Shown here in pieces: positions 61,757-64,000 of a DNA stretch of 64,000 nt. Source of the stretch: Ensifer sp. LCM 4579 (GTDB lineage Bacteria > Pseudomonadota > Alphaproteobacteria > Rhizobiales > Rhizobiaceae). The position numbers and the translations under genes are program-made. Where the stretch lies: contig NZ_MDDV01000006.1 in NCBI RefSeq assembly GCF_001854885.1, positions 80,125 to 144,124 on the forward strand. Direction: 5' to 3'. Numbering within the stretch: the first letter of the stretch is position 1; each line of letters starts with the position of its first letter. Below the pieces are notes generated by a model, which worked only from the letters and a program-made list of their open reading frames with translations, had not been told where the DNA came from and searched no databases.

Positions 61757-61803
61757 TTTGCGACAGCGACGGTTGCGCGTCTAAATAAGACGCGCGGCGC
61801 CGC
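61757..61803. repeat. Relic of a RIME-like element at the end of a gene
   Basis: The stretch GACAGCGACGGTTGCGCGTC, then AAATAA, then GACGCGCGGCGCCGC, preceded by an ACTGCATGTCTCG block near 61744, matches an inverted first palindrome of the element at 51176 with several changes. It ends at the stop of the NTF2-like gene (61804). The rest of the 61459-61803 gap holds no supported gene. Confidence 0.65.
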
Positions 61804-62211
61804 TCAGCCGGCCGCCAATTCCCGTTCGAAGAGGCGGATGTTGCGATAGTGGCTGAGCCGCACGATCGCGCCATCCTCGATCTCGAAGACGAAGACGCTC
61901 GGGATGGAATAGCTCTGGCCCGACGCCTGCGGAAAGCCGGCCAGGGTCTCGCGATAGATGCCGCGGGCGGTCGTGTCGGCGGCCACATGCTGCCCGGACG
62001 CCTCGTGCATCAGCACAATGTCCTCGAAGCTCTCGTCGAAGTGACGGAGATAATTCATGATCCAGGCCCTGAGCGGCTCGACGCCGAGCATCCGCTGGCC
62101 GGTGAGCGGATCGAAGGCGACGTCTTCGTCGACCAGGCTGGCAATCGTCTCGAAATTCCGCGCGTTCACGGCGTCGATGAAGCGCCTGGCAATCGTCTGG
62201 GCGTCGGGCAT
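61804..62211 (-). CDS. SnoaL/NTF2-like small protein
   Basis: The 135-residue protein is one SnoaL-like fold (TIARRFIDAVNARNFETIAS, VDEDVAFDPLTGQRM and SYSIPSVFVFEIEDGAIVRL) without a signal peptide. The fold serves as isomerase, cyclase or binding module. A GGGGAG ribosome site precedes the ATG. It lies 15 bases after the YjbQ gene and is probably co-transcribed. Confidence 0.8.
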   Translation of the reverse strand: MPDAQTIARRFIDAVNARNFETIASLVDEDVAFDPLTGQRMLGVEPLRAWIMNYLRHFDESFEDIVLMHEASGQHVAADTTARGIYRETLAGFPQASGQSYSIPSVFVFEIEDGAIVRLSHYRNIRLFERELAAG

Positions 62212-62226
62212 CGTCTCCCCCTGTTT

Positions 62227-62649
62227 TCAACTGCCGAGATGCAGCACGACCTCGCGCCGGTGGGCGCTGTCGCGGTGCTCGAAAAGGTAAAGCCCCTGCC
62301 AGGTGCCGAGCGCCATCCGGCCGTTCATCACCGGCACGCCGAGCGAGACCTGGGTCAAGGCGGCCTTGATATGGGCTGGCATGTCGTCCGGCCCCTCCTG
62401 CGTGTGAATGACCCAGCGCATGGATGAATCGGACGTCGGCGGCACCAGGCGGCGGAAGAATTCACGCAGGTCGCGCTGCACGTCCGGGTCGGCGTTTTCC
62501 TGAACGAGGAGTGATGCGGAGGTATGGCGGACGAAGAGGGTGAGAAGCCCCTCCGACACGCCCGACCCCCGCACGAATTCGGCCGCCTCGCCGGTGAACT
62601 CATAGAGCCCCTGCCCCCTCGTGGCGATGGTGATGACGGTTTGCGGCAT
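62227..62649 (-). CDS. yjbQ: YjbQ / UPF0047 family protein
   Basis: The 140-residue protein shows the UPF0047 motifs HTSASLLVQENADPDV, EGPDDMPAHIK and LGTWQGLYLFEHR, with the histidines that form the metal site in structures of this family. Some members have weak thiamine-phosphate synthase activity; the physiological role is not settled. It is followed after 15 bases by the NTF2-like gene. Confidence 0.92.
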   Translation of the reverse strand: MPQTVITIATRGQGLYEFTGEAAEFVRGSGVSEGLLTLFVRHTSASLLVQENADPDVQRDLREFFRRLVPPTSDSSMRWVIHTQEGPDDMPAHIKAALTQVSLGVPVMNGRMALGTWQGLYLFEHRDSAHRREVVLHLGS

Positions 62650-62779
62650 CCGTTGTCGATCCTGTTTCGAGGCGCCACGCGAACCGGCGCCTACCCCTTC
62701 TCGCCTGCCCTACACGACCGGCATAAGCGTCTGGATTGCCGCAACTTTAACCCGAAACCGACCATAGGTGAAAGGACGG

Positions 62780-63133
62780 TCACAGCTCGAGGAAGCTCTT
62801 GAAGCCTCCATAGATCATGCGCTTGCCGTCGAAGATCGATTTCCACTCGTCGCCCTGCAACCGCGGATCCGCCATGACCTTGGCGATGATCGCATCGCGG
62901 TCCTCGCGGGATTTGTAGGTGATCCAGGAGAAGACGACGGTCTCGTCGTCCGACGCTTGCACCGCGCGCGGAAACGACGTCAGCTCGCCATAGGGCACGT
63001 CGTCTCCCAGGCACTCCACATAACTGAGCGCGCCAAGTTCCATCCACACGTCGCCCGCCTTGCGAGCCAGGTCCTTATAGGCCTCGACTTTCGCCTTCGG
63101 CACCGCGAGCAGGAAGCCATCCACATAGGTCAT
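62780..63133 (-). CDS. DUF1428 family protein
   Basis: The 117-residue protein matches DUF1428 (MTYVDGFLLAVPKAKVEAYK start, AVQASDDETVVFSWITYKSR and FDGKRMIYGGFKSFLEL), a ferredoxin-like fold of unknown function. The ATG at 63131-63133 has GGAG upstream. It stands alone between two leftward genes, with a 130-bp gap to YjbQ. Confidence 0.85.
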   Translation of the reverse strand: MTYVDGFLLAVPKAKVEAYKDLARKAGDVWMELGALSYVECLGDDVPYGELTSFPRAVQASDDETVVFSWITYKSREDRDAIIAKVMADPRLQGDEWKSIFDGKRMIYGGFKSFLEL

Positions 63134-63245
63134 GTCCGTCTCCTCCGTTGAAAGACAGCCAAAGGACGGCCGAGGCCGAAAAGTTCCGACAGGCGGCGAC
63201 GATATTTTGCTTTTTTTGAGCGCGCCAACGGCGGCGCACGCGCGT

Positions 63246-63347
63246 TACACCGCCGCGCGTCCTTTCAGACGCGCAAAGGCCGCTGTGAATCTTTGAACCT
63301 GCGCCTCGAGCTTTCCGAAAATCGGTTTCGATTTTCGGCCCGATGCG
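63246..63347. repeat. RIME-like mosaic element next to the SLT gene stop
   Basis: The first half, ACCGCCGCGCGTCCTTTCAG then ACGCGCAAAGGCCGCTGTGA, is the first palindrome of the element at 51176. The second half differs: it is the perfect hairpin CCGAAAATCG-GTTT-CGATTTTCGG at 63315-63338. The element abuts the stop codon of the SLT lipoprotein gene (63348). Confidence 0.8.
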
Positions 63348-63917
63348 CTAGCCGCCGCAGCCTTGCAATTGCCGCGCGTAGAGGGCCGCCATACCTGAAG
63401 CCCGCTTGGCGCCCGCCTTCGCCGTATCGCTCCAATTGCCGCGGGCATAGCCGCCATGGCCGTGATAATAGGCGATATAGAGCCGGTAGGGATCGTTGAG
63501 CGCAATGCCGTTCCGGCGGTGGCTTTCGTTGTGGTACCAGGCGATGAAGCGGATCGCGTCGGCGAAGTCGGTCCGGCGCGCCATCCAGCGCCCGGTTTCC
63601 GCCTGGTAGCGGCCCCAGGTGCCGTCGAGCGCCTGCGAATAGCCGTAGGCGGTGGAAATGCGCTTCCAGGGAATGAAGCCGAAGAGCTTGGTGCGCGGCG
63701 GCCTGGCATTATGCCTGAAACCGGATTCGGTATAGATCGTCGCCATCAGCACCGGCACCGGCACGCCATATTCGCGCTCGGCATTTTTGGCGGCGCGGCG
63801 CCAATCATGGAACAGGCCATCTCGCTGCTCGAAAACCGCGCAGGCGTTCCGGGTGTTTTTCGGCACCGTTCCGCAGCCGGCCAGCAACAGGAGGACGACG
63901 ACAAAAACGCAACGCAT
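63348..63917 (-). CDS. Lytic-transglycosylase-like SLT-domain lipoprotein
   Basis: The 189-residue protein starts with a lipoprotein signal (LLLAGC, lipid-bearing Cys15) and a lysozyme-like SLT domain with the catalytic glutamate in ATIYTESGFRH (E64) followed by STAYGYSQALDGTWGRYQ. It should be anchored to an envelope membrane and cut peptidoglycan. The rest (AWYHNESHRRNGIALND, YIAYYHGHGGYARG) completes the fold. The last 83 bases of the window upstream hold its promoter region only. Confidence 0.86.
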   Translation of the reverse strand: MRCVFVVVLLLLAGCGTVPKNTRNACAVFEQRDGLFHDWRRAAKNAEREYGVPVPVLMATIYTESGFRHNARPPRTKLFGFIPWKRISTAYGYSQALDGTWGRYQAETGRWMARRTDFADAIRFIAWYHNESHRRNGIALNDPYRLYIAYYHGHGGYARGNWSDTAKAGAKRASGMAALYARQLQGCGG

Positions 63918-64000
63918 CGCAGAACCTCTCGTTTGCGAGAGATTGATAAAGCGTAAATGTTAAGGATCGGTATTGAGACGAACTCGAAAGAAGGGAGGCG

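Overview
The window looks like a stretch of chromosome from a Sinorhizobium/Ensifer-type alphaproteobacterium. Evidence: GC-rich coding on both strands, many short intergenic palindromes including 107-bp RIME-like elements, genes for catabolism of quaternary ammonium compounds, a B12 riboswitch before cbtBA, and protein families typical of Rhizobiaceae. The species was not determined. I saw no prophage, insertion sequence, CRISPR array, rRNA or origin.

Layout. (1) 1-2.8 kb, minus strand: the end of an envelope or exopolysaccharide operon (membrane-fusion protein, secreted six-hairpin protein, start of a membrane protein). (2) 3.3-11.5 kb: a carnitine / gamma-butyrobetaine module. A GlxA/CdhR-type regulator is divergent from a dehydrocarnitine-cleaving BKACE, an L-carnitine dehydrogenase fused to a hot-dog thioesterase, an acyl-CoA dehydrogenase, an NDP-forming acyl-CoA synthetase and a CaiD-like hydratase. 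Together they can explain gamma-butyrobetaine to L-carnitine to glycine betaine. Palindromic repeats sit in three of the gaps. (3) 11.8-21 kb: a peptide/opine-type ABC importer with a CocE-type hydrolase, an HSL-type hydrolase and a LysR regulator. (4) 21.1-26.7 kb: a YdcSTUV-like ABC importer with a PatD-like aminoaldehyde dehydrogenase. (5) 26.7-29.4 kb: an NTF2-like exported protein, a fatty acid desaturase, a cold-shock protein and a small unknown. (6) 29.6-36.7 kb, minus strand: a tight operon of unknown substrate with a TRAP transporter, HIBADH-like dehydrogenase, ABM protein, COG4091 oxidoreductase, gluconokinase-like kinase and a LysR regulator. (7) 37.5-45 kb: a MttB-family methyltransferase coupled to two FAD/GcvT fusion demethylases with a divergent LysR regulator, probably betaine or methylamine demethylation. 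(8) 45-55.9 kb: mixed genes, namely a membrane alpha/beta hydrolase, a MscS channel, a Met/Cys gamma-lyase family enzyme, DUF1772, riboswitch-cbtB-cbtA, a FhuF-like reductase, a glycoamylase-like protein and DUF1194. (9) 56-59.7 kb, minus strand: XRE regulator, SARP/TPR regulator, a 71-residue orphan protein and a stand-alone YcaO. This is the strongest candidate for an undescribed system. (10) 59.9-64 kb: a tRNA with CAT anticodon, a SIMPL protein, a bidirectional terminator and small housekeeping or unknown genes ending in a lytic-transglycosylase lipoprotein.

How they work together. Modules 2-4 and 7 can be read as one theme: import of trimethylated or polyamine-like amines, oxidation of an aminoaldehyde, CoA-dependent conversion through carnitine to glycine betaine, then stepwise demethylation. 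That link is an inference from family assignments. All functions rest on motifs and remembered family similarity; no database search was run.
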